Position numbers and translations under genes: made by a program. From Candidatus Obscuribacterales bacterium (GTDB taxonomy: Bacteria > Cyanobacteriota > Vampirovibrionia > Obscuribacterales > Obscuribacteraceae), in the NCBI GenBank assembly GCA_019747875.1, contig JAIEQI010000188.1:1-64000 (forward strand): a stretch of 64,000 nt of DNA, given 5' to 3'. Shown one piece after another: positions 18,162 to 28,800 of the stretch. Each line of letters opens with the position of its first letter. The first letter of the stretch is position 1. Under the pieces are notes generated by a model, which was not told where the DNA came from, did not search any database, and saw only the letters and a program-made list of their open reading frames with translations.

Positions 18162-19637
18162 ATGTCAAGCACACAAACTGAAGCCAAAGGCTCAACCTCA
18201 ACCAAAACCAAAGTTCCGATTACAGTTGCCAAAGGCGATGGAATCGGTCCAGAAATTATGGATGCCACGCTGTTCATTTTGAACGCCGCTGGAGCCCGCA
18301 TCGAAATCGAAGAAATCGAAATCGGTGAGAAGGTTTACCTTCGTGGTATCAATACTGGTATCGAGCCTAGCTCCTGGGAATCACTGAGAAGAACGAAAGT
18401 ATTCTTGAAGGCGCCCATCACCACCCCACAAGGTGGCGGCTATCAGAGCTTGAACGTAGCTACCAGAAAGACACTCGGACTTTATGCAAACGTTCGTCCT
18501 TGCGTCGCTTATCATCCGTTCGTAGATACCAAATATCCGAAGCAAAATCTTGTTATCGTTCGTGAAAACGAAGAAGATTGCTACGCCGGTATCGAATACA
18601 GACAAACCGAAGACATGTATCAGTGCTTGAAACTGATCAGCCGTCCAGGTTCAGAGAAGATCGTCCGCTATGCATTCGAGTACGCTCGTCGCTACAACAG
18701 AAAGAAAGTCACCTGCTTCATGAAGGACAATATCATGAAGTTGACAGACGGTCTCTTCCATAAAGTATTCGACGAAATCGGTGCTCAATACCCGGATATC
18801 GAAAAAGAAGCATGGATCGTAGACATCGGTGCAGCTAAGATGTCCGACACGCCAGAAGCTTTCGACGTTATCGTAATGCCGAACCTCTATGGTGATATCC
18901 TCTCTGATGTAGCCGCTCAAATTGCTGGATCGGTTGGACTTGCAGGCTCCGCTAACATCGGCGATCACTGCGCAATGTTCGAAGCCATCCACGGCTCAGC
19001 ACCGCGTCGCGCCGGACAAAACCTGGCCAATCCTTCCGGATTGTTGCTTGGCGCAGTTCAAATGCTCGTGCACATCAACCAGCCCGATGTTGCTGAACTC
19101 GTTCACAATGCCTGGCTCAAGACAATCGAAGATGGCATCCACACATATGACATTTTCGAAGAAGGCGTCAGCAAACAAAAAGTCGGCACCAAAGAATTCG
19201 CACAAGCTGTCGCTGAGCGCGTAGGCAAGAAGCCGGAGAAACTAACTCCAGTTAGCTATGCACAAGCTCCAAAGAGCGACATCCAAAGCGTCAAGTCGAC
19301 CTCGGCTAACTCCAAGAAAGAAACAGTCGGCGTCGACGTTTACCTCGATTGGAAGGGCGGCAACGCTGACGAGCTCGGCAAGATTGTTGAAAAGCTTGGA
19401 AATGACAAACTGCCGTTCCACATGCTCACCAACCGTGGTGTCAAAGTGTATCCAGATGGTTTGCCGGAAACATTCTGCACAGACCACTGGCGCGCACGCT
19501 TCTGGAACAAAGATAATAAGCCGGTTTCGCACCAAGACGTTCTCGACCTGATGAAGAAGGTCTATGATGCAAAACTCGACTTCATCAAGACAGAGCACCT
19601 CTGCACATTCGACGGCGAGAAGTCCTTTAGCAACTAG
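18162..19637 (+). CDS. icd: Isocitrate dehydrogenase, long form
   Basis: It oxidises isocitrate to 2-oxoglutarate in the TCA cycle. From ATG 18162, which has AAGGAGGG upstream, it has 491 residues. The ATG at 18132 has no ribosome binding site. Signature regions are GDGIGPEIM, the loop NVRPCVAYHP, RENEEDCYAGIEY and NLYGDILSDVAAQIAG. The extra ~100 C-terminal residues after EKLTPVSYA (VDVYLDWKGGNADELG...) match the appended domain of the Thermus/Rickettsia-type enzymes, usually NADP dependent. The coenzyme is inferred from family, not read from a residue. Confidence 0.92.
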   Translation: MSSTQTEAKGSTSTKTKVPITVAKGDGIGPEIMDATLFILNAAGARIEIEEIEIGEKVYLRGINTGIEPSSWESLRRTKVFLKAPITTPQGGGYQSLNVATRKTLGLYANVRPCVAYHPFVDTKYPKQNLVIVRENEEDCYAGIEYRQTEDMYQCLKLISRPGSEKIVRYAFEYARRYNRKKVTCFMKDNIMKLTDGLFHKVFDEIGAQYPDIEKEAWIVDIGAAKMSDTPEAFDVIVMPNLYGDILSDVAAQIAGSVGLAGSANIGDHCAMFEAIHGSAPRRAGQNLANPSGLLLGAVQMLVHINQPDVAELVHNAWLKTIEDGIHTYDIFEEGVSKQKVGTKEFAQAVAERVGKKPEKLTPVSYAQAPKSDIQSVKSTSANSKKETVGVDVYLDWKGGNADELGKIVEKLGNDKLPFHMLTNRGVKVYPDGLPETFCTDHWRARFWNKDNKPVSHQDVLDLMKKVYDAKLDFIKTEHLCTFDGEKSFSN

Positions 19638-19650
19638 GACTCTCAGGGCG

Positions 19651-19732
19651 GGCGACGCATGGCGTCGCCTGAAAGAGCGAAATCGCTCTTTAATTGGTAT
19701 AGAGGTAAGGGAGAGGCGAGAGCTTCTCCCTT
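19651..19732 (+). terminator. Three successive hairpins after icd
   Basis: The first is ggcgacgc/gcgtcgcc at 19651-19669 with a 3-base loop. The second is aaagagcga/tcgctcttt at 19672-19691. The third is aagggaga/tctccctt at 19707-19732. The second and third are followed by short T-rich bases. Together they probably end the icd transcript. The first belongs to a palindrome type also seen at 34417. Confidence 0.65.
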
Positions 19733-19870
19733 TCTGTTGCTTCCAAAGTTGCGGCGTCGGCTTTGGCAACGGTTTGTCAGCCCCGAAAAGGAGCAGCGTG
19801 GTTTCCCCATTGCCGCAAAGCTGACCTGAGCCTACAATGTTTCTGGCGATTGGCGGTGGAACTAATAAAT

Positions 19871-20161
19871 ATGGCCGAATGTGACCCGCAACGGTTGGCA
19901 GATGTTCTAGACGGTGCAAAAGGCACAGACTTGAGTGCCGTCTGGACTACGCATAACACCTGTATGGAAGAAATCTACTTTCCAAAAGACGGAAGCAAGC
20001 GAAACTTCGCAGAAAGCACTGCACTGGTCAACGATTACATGAAGAAAGTAAGTGCCGTCGAAAAGAAAAACAGCGGAGTGGATCTCACCATCATAGATCC
20101 GGAAACCACAAACGAAGTCGTCACCTACAGACTGACAACGGAAGCTCAACGCATGAAATAG
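19871..20161 (+). CDS. Hypothetical 96-residue protein
   Basis: A small soluble protein from ATG 19871 (MAECDPQRLADVLDGAKGTD...). It has a helix-rich start and a beta-type end (VDLTIIDPETTNEVVTYRL). There is no signal peptide, membrane segment or recognised domain. The ribosome binding site is weak (GGTGGA about 13 bases upstream). It follows the icd terminator cluster and converges with the O-methyltransferase gene. Confidence 0.55.
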   Translation: MAECDPQRLADVLDGAKGTDLSAVWTTHNTCMEEIYFPKDGSKRNFAESTALVNDYMKKVSAVEKKNSGVDLTIIDPETTNEVVTYRLTTEAQRMK

Positions 20162-20210
20162 GCGCCTGGTCTTATCGACTTGCCATCCCCGACCCGACTT
20201 GAAACTTCTA

Positions 20211-21293
20211 TTATTGTACCGGTGCGCTCAGCATCAAAGTTTGGTCTTCGATAATATCAGTTTCTGTGACTGCTAATCCAGCTTGTAGAAGTAGCATTTT
20301 GTATTCAGCCTCGGTACGAGCTCTTCCGCCTGGCATGTTGAGAATTTGTAAATCGTATGCTGTGGTCCATTTCTTGTTTCGCGAATTAATAACATACTCG
20401 ATCAACAAGAAACGAGCACCATATGTAGTACCGATTGCCCTTCGGATATTTCTCAAGATCTCAATGCAATGGTCATCGCTCCAATTCCAGAGGGAATTTT
20501 TGATCAAATACAAGTCAGCGCCAGAAGGGACTTCCGAAAGGAAGTTTCCAGCAATGAATTGACAACGAGAAGCCAGATCCGCAGTTCGAATTGAATCTTT
20601 AGCCAGACTTTCGAGTTCCGGCAAATCGAATATCACTCCTTCCAAATGCTCATTTTCTGCGAGGATGGTGTGTAGAAGCGTACCTGCCCCCCCGCCGAGA
20701 TCCAGCACTCTTTTGAAGTTTCGAAATGGAAACTCTCTTGAGATTGAAACAGCGGCATGAGCCGAATTGCTTATCATCGCGTCCGAAAAAGCCTTTGTTG
20801 TTGCCGGGTCTTGGGCCAGATGTTCGTAGAGTGTTTTGCCAAACGCGTGCTTAATTCCTGATTGTCCGTCTGTTAAACTCTTTCGATAGTGCATCCACGC
20901 GCTCATGCAGGACGGATGACCCCACATCCTGGCCATTCCGCTCCAGCTGTACGGATGATCTGCACAGAGTAATCTAGAAACATCATTGTGCAAAAAGAAA
21001 CCGTCTCCACGTTCTTCAAAGATCCCATTTGCGGCTAGCGCCCTCAACGCTCTGTACAAGGTTGGAGCATGCAGTCCTGCTTTTTTCGCGATCGATTCGA
21101 TCGCAGTCGGCTCACCACCGACGAAATCGGGCACTCTGTGCTCACATAAGGCGCTTATCGCATGGCTCAACCATGCAGAGCAGTAAATATCATTCAAAAC
21201 ATAGCGCGCAGCAACGCTCGAATCGGTCGGATCGATCTTGCGTCCTAATCTATCAAAGGTTTCCGAAGGGTGGTCGATGTCTGCGGTAGTCAT
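20211..21293 (-). CDS. SAM-dependent O-methyltransferase (plant-type/COMT-like family)
   Basis: The 360 residues have an N-terminal dimerisation/winged-helix part at 30-115 (AWLSHAISALCEHRVPDFV, APTLYRALRALAANGIFEE). A C-terminal SAM-binding Rossmann domain follows, with motif I VLDLGGGAGTLL and acidic FDLPEL. This is the methyltransferase_2 arrangement used on small aromatic or carotenoid hydroxyls; the substrate is not predictable. ATG 21293 has AAGGA upstream. It is transcribed away from the TetR gene, with a perfect inverted repeat in its 5' region, so repression by that TetR is likely. Confidence 0.85.
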   Translation of the reverse strand: MTTADIDHPSETFDRLGRKIDPTDSSVAARYVLNDIYCSAWLSHAISALCEHRVPDFVGGEPTAIESIAKKAGLHAPTLYRALRALAANGIFEERGDGFFLHNDVSRLLCADHPYSWSGMARMWGHPSCMSAWMHYRKSLTDGQSGIKHAFGKTLYEHLAQDPATTKAFSDAMISNSAHAAVSISREFPFRNFKRVLDLGGGAGTLLHTILAENEHLEGVIFDLPELESLAKDSIRTADLASRCQFIAGNFLSEVPSGADLYLIKNSLWNWSDDHCIEILRNIRRAIGTTYGARFLLIEYVINSRNKKWTTAYDLQILNMPGGRARTEAEYKMLLLQAGLAVTETDIIEDQTLMLSAPVQ

Positions 21294-21337
21294 ATTGTTA
21301 TTCCTTCGTGCGTTACAAAATCAAAAATCAATCAATC

Positions 21338-21359
21338 GATTCAATCGCCTGATTGAATC
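21338..21359. promoter_or_regulatory. Candidate TetR operator: perfect 9-bp inverted repeat
   Basis: Arms gattcaatc (21338-21346) and gattgaatc (21351-21359) are exact reverse complements around a 4-base gcct spacer. The site lies between the divergent O-methyltransferase and TetR genes, 44 bases upstream of the methyltransferase start. Size and place suit a TetR dimer site controlling one or both promoters. Confidence 0.65.
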
Positions 21360-21483
21360 ATATATCAGAGTGCCTGGAATTGCCATCCACGGTGCATTAA
21401 ACTTCTAGTGGTCCCCTTGTCACCAATCGACATCACTCCCTGATGTGTCAAACTTATCCCGTGCGCACCAACATAATATTCAA

Positions 21484-22137
21484 ATGAGAAACGACACCCA
21501 GACAAGTACGAAAGATCAAATCCTCGACATTGCCGAATCACATTTCGCGACATTCGGTTTCGCGGGGACTTCTTTGCGAGGAATAATCAAAGAAGCAAAC
21601 GTCAACGTCGCTTCTGTGGCTTATCACTTTGGTTCAAAGGACGACCTCTTCGCAGCTGTGATGAAGCGATTTGCAGCACCGGTCGTCGAGGCTCAACTGA
21701 CCAGATTACGCTCCGAAATTTCAAAGCCAGACCTCACACTCGAAAAGGTCCTTCGTGCATTTTATGAACCACCAATACAGCTGGTGCATTCAATGGGCGC
21801 AAAAGGAGAAAAGCTTTCGCTGTTTCTCGGTCGCTGTCATAGCGAGCCTGAACCTATTTTTTCATTGGTCGACGCACACTTCGCATCCTGTAGAGACGAA
21901 TTCATCGAAGCCTTCCGAACGCTTGATTCATCACAATCTGAAGCTAGTTATCAGTGGCGCTTTGAATTCATGCTCAGTTTGATCGTGAATTTCTTAACTC
22001 GACACAAAAGCATTATGCAGAGGTATCAAACTGAGACTGATTGGAATGCCCTTGAGGTTGTCGACATGCTATGCCAGTTTTGTATGCACGGCATGAGCGC
22101 ACCACTTCAAGCAAAGAGTTCAAAAACAGAGAAGTAA
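21484..22137 (+). CDS. TetR-family transcriptional regulator (CecR/DUF1956-like)
   Basis: From ATG 21484 the protein has 217 residues; an in-frame ATG at 21445 would add 13. The N-terminal helix-turn-helix is clear: ILDIAESHFATFGFAGTSLR, then IIKEANVNVASVAYHFGSKDDLF. The longer ligand domain resembles the CecR/DUF1956 group. No Shine-Dalgarno is seen for either start, so a leaderless message is possible. It is divergent from the O-methyltransferase gene and probably controls it and itself through the repeat at 21338. The inducer is unknown. Confidence 0.88.
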   Translation: MRNDTQTSTKDQILDIAESHFATFGFAGTSLRGIIKEANVNVASVAYHFGSKDDLFAAVMKRFAAPVVEAQLTRLRSEISKPDLTLEKVLRAFYEPPIQLVHSMGAKGEKLSLFLGRCHSEPEPIFSLVDAHFASCRDEFIEAFRTLDSSQSEASYQWRFEFMLSLIVNFLTRHKSIMQRYQTETDWNALEVVDMLCQFCMHGMSAPLQAKSSKTEK

Positions 22138-22249
22138 ATAGCCCGCAATAGATCTTATTTGTTTATGCGGAAGCTCCGTTGACAATGGACGCCACAGTTA
22201 TAATCTAGACGCACTTTGCTTTGCCTTGCAGCGAATAGACAGGTTTTTA

Positions 22250-23437
22250 ATGCCAAAGAAAATTCTGATCCTTTCAGGATCAATCGGGACTGGACACACT
22301 CGTGCTGCCCAAGCCGTTGAAAAGGCTCTGAACATTTTGGACCCAAGCGCGGATGTAAGGCATGAAGACGCCTTGAATTTTGCGAACGCCGCATTTCGCA
22401 CAATATATCAACAAGCTTACATCCAGTCGGTAAACAAAGCGCCGGAAATTCTTGGCTGGATCTACAACCAGAGCGAGCGTGTCTGGCCGGAGAACACCTA
22501 TGGACTTGCCTTTGAAAGATGGAATGCGCTTCCTCTTGTCAAACTTTTGCGGGATTACGCGCCCGATATCGTGATCAGTACGCACACATTACCTGTCGAC
22601 ATGACCTCATGGTTGATATGCAAAAAGGCAATTAACACGCAGCACGCAATTATCGTAACAGACTACGAAACGAACCCACTTTGGCGCGCCGAACATTACT
22701 CGCGCTACTTCGCCGCCAGCGAAGAGGTAAAACGCGAGCTTATGTATCTCGGATATAAAGAAGATCTGATCACTGTTTCAGGCATTCCTATCGATCCTGT
22801 CTTCGCTCAGAAAAAGGATCGCAACCAGATGCGCACAAAACATAATCTGTCGAAGGACAAAACAATTATCCTGACGTCGGCTGGGGGTCTCGGAATGGGA
22901 CCGATCGACAGTATCTTGCAAGCTCTCATTCGTTTAGAAGAGAATGTTCAAATAATCGCAATTTGTGGCGCCAATGAAGAGTTGAAGGCCAACCTGGAAA
23001 ACTCCCTTTCTGACTATCTTGAGGGCGGTTCGGAAGCGAAACTAAAAATACTCGGTTATACAAATGAGATGGATGAGCTCATGAGCGCGGCCGATCTCGC
23101 CCTCGGCAAGCCCGGTGGATTGACCTCCTCCGAAGCTCTTGCAAAAGGACTCGTGTTTGTTATTGTCAATCCGATCCCTGGTCAAGAAGAGCGCAACTCG
23201 GATCACCTTCTTGAGCACGGAGCGGCAATTCGATGCAACAGCCTGGGAGTTCTTAGCTATAAGCTAAACTCGCTGCTTAGCGACAAGGAACGCTTCCATG
23301 CAATGAGCCAAAAAGCCCTCCAGTGCGCCAAACCCAATTCAGCAAGCATTATCGGAGCAGAGATCTTGAAAATGATTCAAACACCAGTGGAGTGTGCGAC
23401 CCACCCTGACAATCACAGCTGCCGCAAACTTTTCTAA
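22250..23437 (+). CDS. MGDG-synthase/GT28-type glycosyltransferase
   Basis: The 395-residue protein, from ATG 22250, has the N-terminal MGDG_synth domain (KILILSGSIGTGHTRAAQAV, DIVISTHTLPV). Its C-terminal GT28 domain has the UDP-sugar region LGKPGGLTSSEALAKG. Relatives such as UgtP and MGDG synthase transfer glucose or galactose from UDP-sugar to diacylglycerol at the membrane. A glycolipid product is therefore likely, but the sugar cannot be told. There is no signal peptide; a peripheral membrane location is expected. It lies 112 bases after tetR. Confidence 0.85.
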   Translation: MPKKILILSGSIGTGHTRAAQAVEKALNILDPSADVRHEDALNFANAAFRTIYQQAYIQSVNKAPEILGWIYNQSERVWPENTYGLAFERWNALPLVKLLRDYAPDIVISTHTLPVDMTSWLICKKAINTQHAIIVTDYETNPLWRAEHYSRYFAASEEVKRELMYLGYKEDLITVSGIPIDPVFAQKKDRNQMRTKHNLSKDKTIILTSAGGLGMGPIDSILQALIRLEENVQIIAICGANEELKANLENSLSDYLEGGSEAKLKILGYTNEMDELMSAADLALGKPGGLTSSEALAKGLVFVIVNPIPGQEERNSDHLLEHGAAIRCNSLGVLSYKLNSLLSDKERFHAMSQKALQCAKPNSASIIGAEILKMIQTPVECATHPDNHSCRKLF

Positions 23438-23524
23438 GACACTGGGCGCTGGAGCCCCGCATAGTGTTTAGAGCGCCTGCCCCCCGGGCATATCCTCGGG
23501 GAACACAGCAGACAGGAGCTCTCA

Positions 23525-24487
23525 GTGAATCAACCCGGAATGGCGACAAAACCTTCGGCAGGCAACCACTTAAGTTCGAAAGCCCAAGCTCTTCTCAAGA
23601 ACATGAACAGTGTGCTGGTCGGTCAAGACAGAGCAGCGCGACTGGTTGCAATAGCGATCCTTGCCGGTGGTCACGTGATTATCGAAGACGTTCCCGGTGT
23701 AGGCAAAACTCTGTTGGCAAAGAGCTTAGCTATGTCTATACATGGCAGTTTCAAGCGCCTGCAATGTACACCTGACTTATTGCCGGCGGACGTATCGGGA
23801 GTCAACATTTACGACCAGAAAAACGCTACATTCACATTCGTCCCTGGTCCTGTTTTCAGCAACATCTTCCTTTGCGACGAAATAAATCGAGCAAGTCCAA
23901 GAACGCAGTCCAGCCTGCTTGAGGCCATGGAAGAAAGGCAAGTCTCTACAGATGGTGTCACACGAAAATTACCCGATCTGTTTTTTGTCATTGCAACGGC
24001 AAACCCAATTGAACAGCTAGGCACGTTTCCATTGCCTGAAGCGCAGATTGACCGATTCATGGTTGCCCTTTCTTTAGGTTATCCAAAACCTCAGGAGGAA
24101 GCACAAATCCTTTTCAAAACAATGGAAGACGATGCTTTTATATGCCATCCTGTACTCACAGTGGAAGACATAGTGGAAGCCCGGCAAGCTGTTAGACGGG
24201 TCACCGTGCATCAGGCGCTAGTCAATTACATTGTCGAAATTTCAAATGCAACTCGTTCGCATCCATCCATAATTCTAGGAGTCAGCCCGAGAGGCAGTCA
24301 GCTTCTGTTGCGTGCGTCGCAAGCTCACGCCTTCCTTGAAGGCAGAGATTATGTAACTCCTGATGATATTAAACGCATCACGCCATTCGTGTTTGGACAT
24401 CGCATCATTCCAAAAGTCAAATCACAGCGAATCAGCTATGCGGAAATAATCGAGAGAGTTCTTGAGACGGTACCAGTACCGAAGTAA
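23525..24487 (+). CDS. MoxR-family AAA+ ATPase
   Basis: The 320 residues carry Walker A (EDVPGVGKTLLAKSL), Walker B (FLCDEINRASPRTQS) and sensor 1 (FVIATANPIEQLG). The C-terminal lid has GVSPRGSQLLLRASQA, as in MoxR. GTG 23525 has AGGAG 6 bases upstream. MoxR ATPases act as chaperones that activate partner complexes, usually encoded beside a DUF58 protein, as here. It heads a six-gene co-directional run to 34379. The interval 23438-23524 must contain the promoter. Confidence 0.93.
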   Translation: MNQPGMATKPSAGNHLSSKAQALLKNMNSVLVGQDRAARLVAIAILAGGHVIIEDVPGVGKTLLAKSLAMSIHGSFKRLQCTPDLLPADVSGVNIYDQKNATFTFVPGPVFSNIFLCDEINRASPRTQSSLLEAMEERQVSTDGVTRKLPDLFFVIATANPIEQLGTFPLPEAQIDRFMVALSLGYPKPQEEAQILFKTMEDDAFICHPVLTVEDIVEARQAVRRVTVHQALVNYIVEISNATRSHPSIILGVSPRGSQLLLRASQAHAFLEGRDYVTPDDIKRITPFVFGHRIIPKVKSQRISYAEIIERVLETVPVPK

Positions 24488-24521
24488 GAAAGAGAAGCCG
24501 TCACGCAGCAGAGAAATACAC

Positions 24522-25898
24522 GTGAAACAGCAGGCAGCCACCGCCCAGACAGATACACAGGCTAAAACGCCGCCAAAACCAGCCGGGCTTAAGCTACCCT
24601 TTGGTGCCTACACATTGCTTTTAGAACCTCGTGTTGCAGTCATTCTTGCGATGGTGCCACCACTCTACATAACCGCAGCATTTATCGGCAATGACTGGTG
24701 CTACATAGTGCCATGCCTGTTGATCGCCACATTGATTGTTGGTATTGTTCTTCCATTTATTGAAGTGAGCAGCATTGCCTGCGATTTTCACGTCCCCCAG
24801 CGTGCGGGGAATCTTGAGCAACAGGAGATTGTTCTTCGCGCATGGAGGCTACCGCTATTTGGACTTCTATCCGAGCTCGTTCCCAGCGGCTATTTGAGCG
24901 CAGAGTTAATTCTCATGCGCAGAACATGGAACGACAAGAAACGGGAGCGCTCCAGCCTGCCACTACCTTTGGTGCTGCAATCGCTCAGTAAAGGCGTCGA
25001 AATTCACTTAGGTACACCTGCACTTGGCCGCGGAGTTTATCAAGTTGACAGCCTCGAAGTAGCAACTTGCTTTCCATTTGCAATCGCCTGGTGGTCCAGG
25101 CGAATTGACCTTAAAGCGAAGAACGATTCGGACATAATAACGGTTTTGCCTAAACTGGTCCCGGTACTTGGAAATTTTCATTCTCGTTTGACAACGACTA
25201 TCACGCGCGCAGGTAACTCCATTCAAAATTGGAAGCGTCAAAACAAATCATCGAGTCTTAAAGGGCTGCGCGAATTTACCGAACGCGACAGCTTGAACCA
25301 AATCCACTGGGCGTCGAGCGCAAAGTCGGGCAAGCTCCTTGTACGTGAATTCGAGATTGAATCACTTCCCGATTTCGACGTTATGTTGGACCTGTCGCTA
25401 GACTGGAACGATGAACAGTTCAACACCGCCTGCATGGCAGCCTACTCCATGGTTCATTACGGACACCAGATGGGTTTTTCACCACAGCTGCGTTTTTCAC
25501 CGAGCATGGATTGGGAGCCGCTGGCCGCTGCCCTGGCAGACGTCCCACCAGGTCTATCCAGCGAGGAGCTTGCCGCCGAAATGCTGGCCCGGGTAAATCC
25601 TCTAACCAAGTCTTTGCTTAAATGTTATGAAGATGATATGCAGGCAAAAACCAGAAAAGCAGATGATCTTCTCTCGGAGGTGGCGGCTTCATCACACACC
25701 ACACTCTCTCTCGTTCCGGCGACGGACCCGCGAAGCAAAGTTTCGAAGATAATCAGCCTGGTCGAGTTGCAGCCAAGTAACGCTCGGGCTCAAGGAAAAA
25801 TCGAAGGCAAAAGTAATCAGAAAAACGGCAACGATGGTCCATCTATAGCGCAACTACTTGGTCAACTCAGCAACGATGTGGAGTTGAGCCGCCTATGA
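24522..25898 (+). CDS. DUF58 membrane protein
   Basis: From GTG 24522 the protein has 458 residues; TTG 24462 would overlap moxR. Two adjacent membrane segments lie near the N-terminus (VAVILAMVPPLYITAAFIG and IVPCLLIATLIVGIVLPF). The DUF58 core follows, with the typical LREFTERDSLNQIHWASSA and KLLVREFEIE. The domain is thought to have a VWA-like fold and to work with MoxR ATPases. The C-terminal 80 residues are a poorly conserved charged tail. It overlaps the transglutaminase gene by 4 bases (ATGA), implying translational coupling. Confidence 0.88.
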   Translation: MKQQAATAQTDTQAKTPPKPAGLKLPFGAYTLLLEPRVAVILAMVPPLYITAAFIGNDWCYIVPCLLIATLIVGIVLPFIEVSSIACDFHVPQRAGNLEQQEIVLRAWRLPLFGLLSELVPSGYLSAELILMRRTWNDKKRERSSLPLPLVLQSLSKGVEIHLGTPALGRGVYQVDSLEVATCFPFAIAWWSRRIDLKAKNDSDIITVLPKLVPVLGNFHSRLTTTITRAGNSIQNWKRQNKSSSLKGLREFTERDSLNQIHWASSAKSGKLLVREFEIESLPDFDVMLDLSLDWNDEQFNTACMAAYSMVHYGHQMGFSPQLRFSPSMDWEPLAAALADVPPGLSSEELAAEMLARVNPLTKSLLKCYEDDMQAKTRKADDLLSEVAASSHTTLSLVPATDPRSKVSKIISLVELQPSNARAQGKIEGKSNQKNGNDGPSIAQLLGQLSNDVELSRL

Positions 25899-28800
25899 AG
25901 ACTGAGCCAGGAAAAAAGCAAAAGAAAACAAAGGAAAGAAAGCCCGCCGAGGATTCTGTTTTCCTGCGGATGCTCTGGCTTGCTCAAACTATGATTTGCA
26001 TCTGGCTAATCTCTTTGGCAGATCCGCATGGTTCGACATTTGACATTGGACAGATCAAAATCCCAATGCTTGTCGGCTATTTCTGGATAGCTATTTTTGG
26101 CTCGTACCTTAGCTATCATTATCGACATAAAGAAGTAAAATGGCTCGAATGGATGGGTCTTTCCGTTATCGCATGGGCGTGCTACTGCTTTATTGAAAAT
26201 CTTCGCATCCAAGCCGGTATGGACGGGGATATTGATCTCCTCACCCCAACGGCGCATCTGGTGGCCGGTCTTTATGTCAGCCATAGTTTTGAGCTGCGAG
26301 CAAGGTTCGATTTCAACTTCAGCTTGATTCTTGGACTTCTTCTTGTGTTTGCAACAGCGACCATGGGCAAAGGTTGGGTATTCGGTATTGGCATTTTCAG
26401 CTATGTAATTCTGTCCGCTGTTCTGCTGCTGCTTGATTGTGAATCCCGCACCTTCGGCGCAGTGCAGGCAAGAAAATTTGATGAACTAGATCCCTACATG
26501 AGTTTTAGCGCCCCCCAATCCGAAAAAACTGCCAACTTGATTTTTCCGACAGCAATCTTACTTGCAGTCAGCATCGGATTCTTCTTGATAGTACCTCGCG
26601 CTGAGTCATTAGCGGATCATGTCACTGCGCGAATCTATTCCATGGTAAAGAAGCACCGAGATCAGCAAAACGGTGCCAAGGAATCCCATTCAGAAGCACT
26701 GGCAAAACGCATTCGGGCTCCATACCAAAAGAATAAAAACAGGCAATACTATGAACCGAAACCTGAGCACAATGGAGGCTCGGACGAAAGCAACAAAGCC
26801 CCGGACGAAAAGGAGCCTGCCAAAAAGGATTCTTCCTCTAAATCACACAACAACAACAACAACAACAACAACAACACTAACGCTATTACAAAAGGCGCGG
26901 ACGGAAAGAACACGAGCGGAAAGAACACGAGCGGAAAGGACAAAAGCGATAAGAAGACTGGCGGCAAAGAAAAGAACGACTTTAAACGCCAGAGCATAGA
27001 TTTCAAATCCTTATCACGGACAGAAAGAAAAAAGCGTTCCGAGGAAAGGGAGCAGGCAGGCGACGTCAATGTCGACGCCTCTTCTGGTCTGTCCAATGCC
27101 CTTAATCCAGATAAGTCAAAGAAGCCCGGCACTAACCTTCTGGGCGCAAATCAAGAAAAGAATTCGGACAAAGCTAAGTCGCCTTCAAAACAAAACAATG
27201 GAAAATCCGCAAACGGAAGCAATGCAGATCCAACCAGAAAAGGCGATCCCTCAAAAGCGAACGCGGCAAAGAATGAGTCAGTGCCCAATAAGCCGACGGA
27301 CCCCAACAAGCCGGTCGATCCGAACAAACCTACAGATCCCAATAAGTCCAATAATTCAGCATCCGGTTCCACGGGGCAACAGACGCCCAACAAGCAAGAC
27401 TCGTCTGGTCCTAACCAGAATTCTTCGAAAACCAACAATACAACTGCCTCAGGAACTAAGAATCAAGCAAACCAACAAAGCAAGCCGACTGTTCCCCCGC
27501 CAAAGCCGGAGAAGGAAATGCGCTACGACATTTCCGACGAAATGGATTCACAGCAAGCTGCCTCACAACGGGACGAGCTGATATTCACGGTCACTAGCAA
27601 CAGAACGGTTTATTTCAGACAAGCGGCATTTGACTATTACGATGGAAAGAATTGGCGTATATCGCATGATCTATCGAGAGCGGATCTACCACGAGTTCAA
27701 AAGAACGTATATTCTTTGCAAAATGCATTTCCACTAGCTTTACCTGATTCAGTTCCGGCAATCCGGCTTCAGCAGAAATATCACATGCTCAAAAACCTGG
27801 GAGACAAGATTGTCATTTCAGGGAATCCAGCCGACATCACATTCCCCGGTCCAGGCATTTCCTTGGATTCTTGCGGGAATCTGCGCGGACAATGGGCGCT
27901 TGTTAAAGGTATCGAATACGGTGTCATTTCCGATCAAGCAATGTATGACCTGGCTGATATGCGCGATGCCTCAGTGCCGAGCGAAACGGAAGAAGATAAA
28001 TATCGAAAGAATTTGGAAGCTTTCTTGCAATTACCAGACAGCCAATCACAAGATCTTATGGATCTTGCCGAGAAGACTGCGGGGTTGCAAGATAACTGGT
28101 TCGTTCAAGCCGAGAAGCTCTGCAATCACCTGCGAAAGAACTACAAGTACACACTGGATCCAACTGCAAAAGCAAGCAACTCCCCTAATGGCGTGGATCG
28201 ATTTCTTTTCGAAACGCAAAAAGGAGACTGCAAGGACTTCGCATCTGCATTCGTAGTCCTTTGTCGCTCGGTCGGAATTCCTGCCCGCATGGTTTTTGGA
28301 TACAATCCGGGTGATTTCGATCCTGCAAGTGGCACACGCCAAATACGACCAAAACATGCTCACGCATGGGGTGAGGTCTATATTCCTGACTTTGGCTGGG
28401 TTCCATTCGATGCAACACCGGACGGAACAATGCCGGCTCCTGTCAAAGAGGAAGAACGATATTTCACAACGCTGAAGGAACAAGTCGAACAGACTTTGAA
28501 AAAGGTAGAAATCAGTTCAGGGTCAGACGAACATCGCGGACCGAATAATCCAAACGGCAAGACTGTCATCACAAACGATCCTCGCGACGGAAAAGATCCC
28601 CGCAAGGGTTCAACCACTCTAGTACAACAGCAACAAGTGCAAACGGCTCAGAAAGTGAACAAGTGGCCGAGCTTTACGATCAATCTCTGGGATATCCTCA
28701 AACTCATACCAATCGGCATTGGCTTAGCCGTACTCGCCGGACCCATTCTCTTGTTCGCAAAGGATGTGCTAAAGACGATCAAACTTCCAAGGAAGATTCA

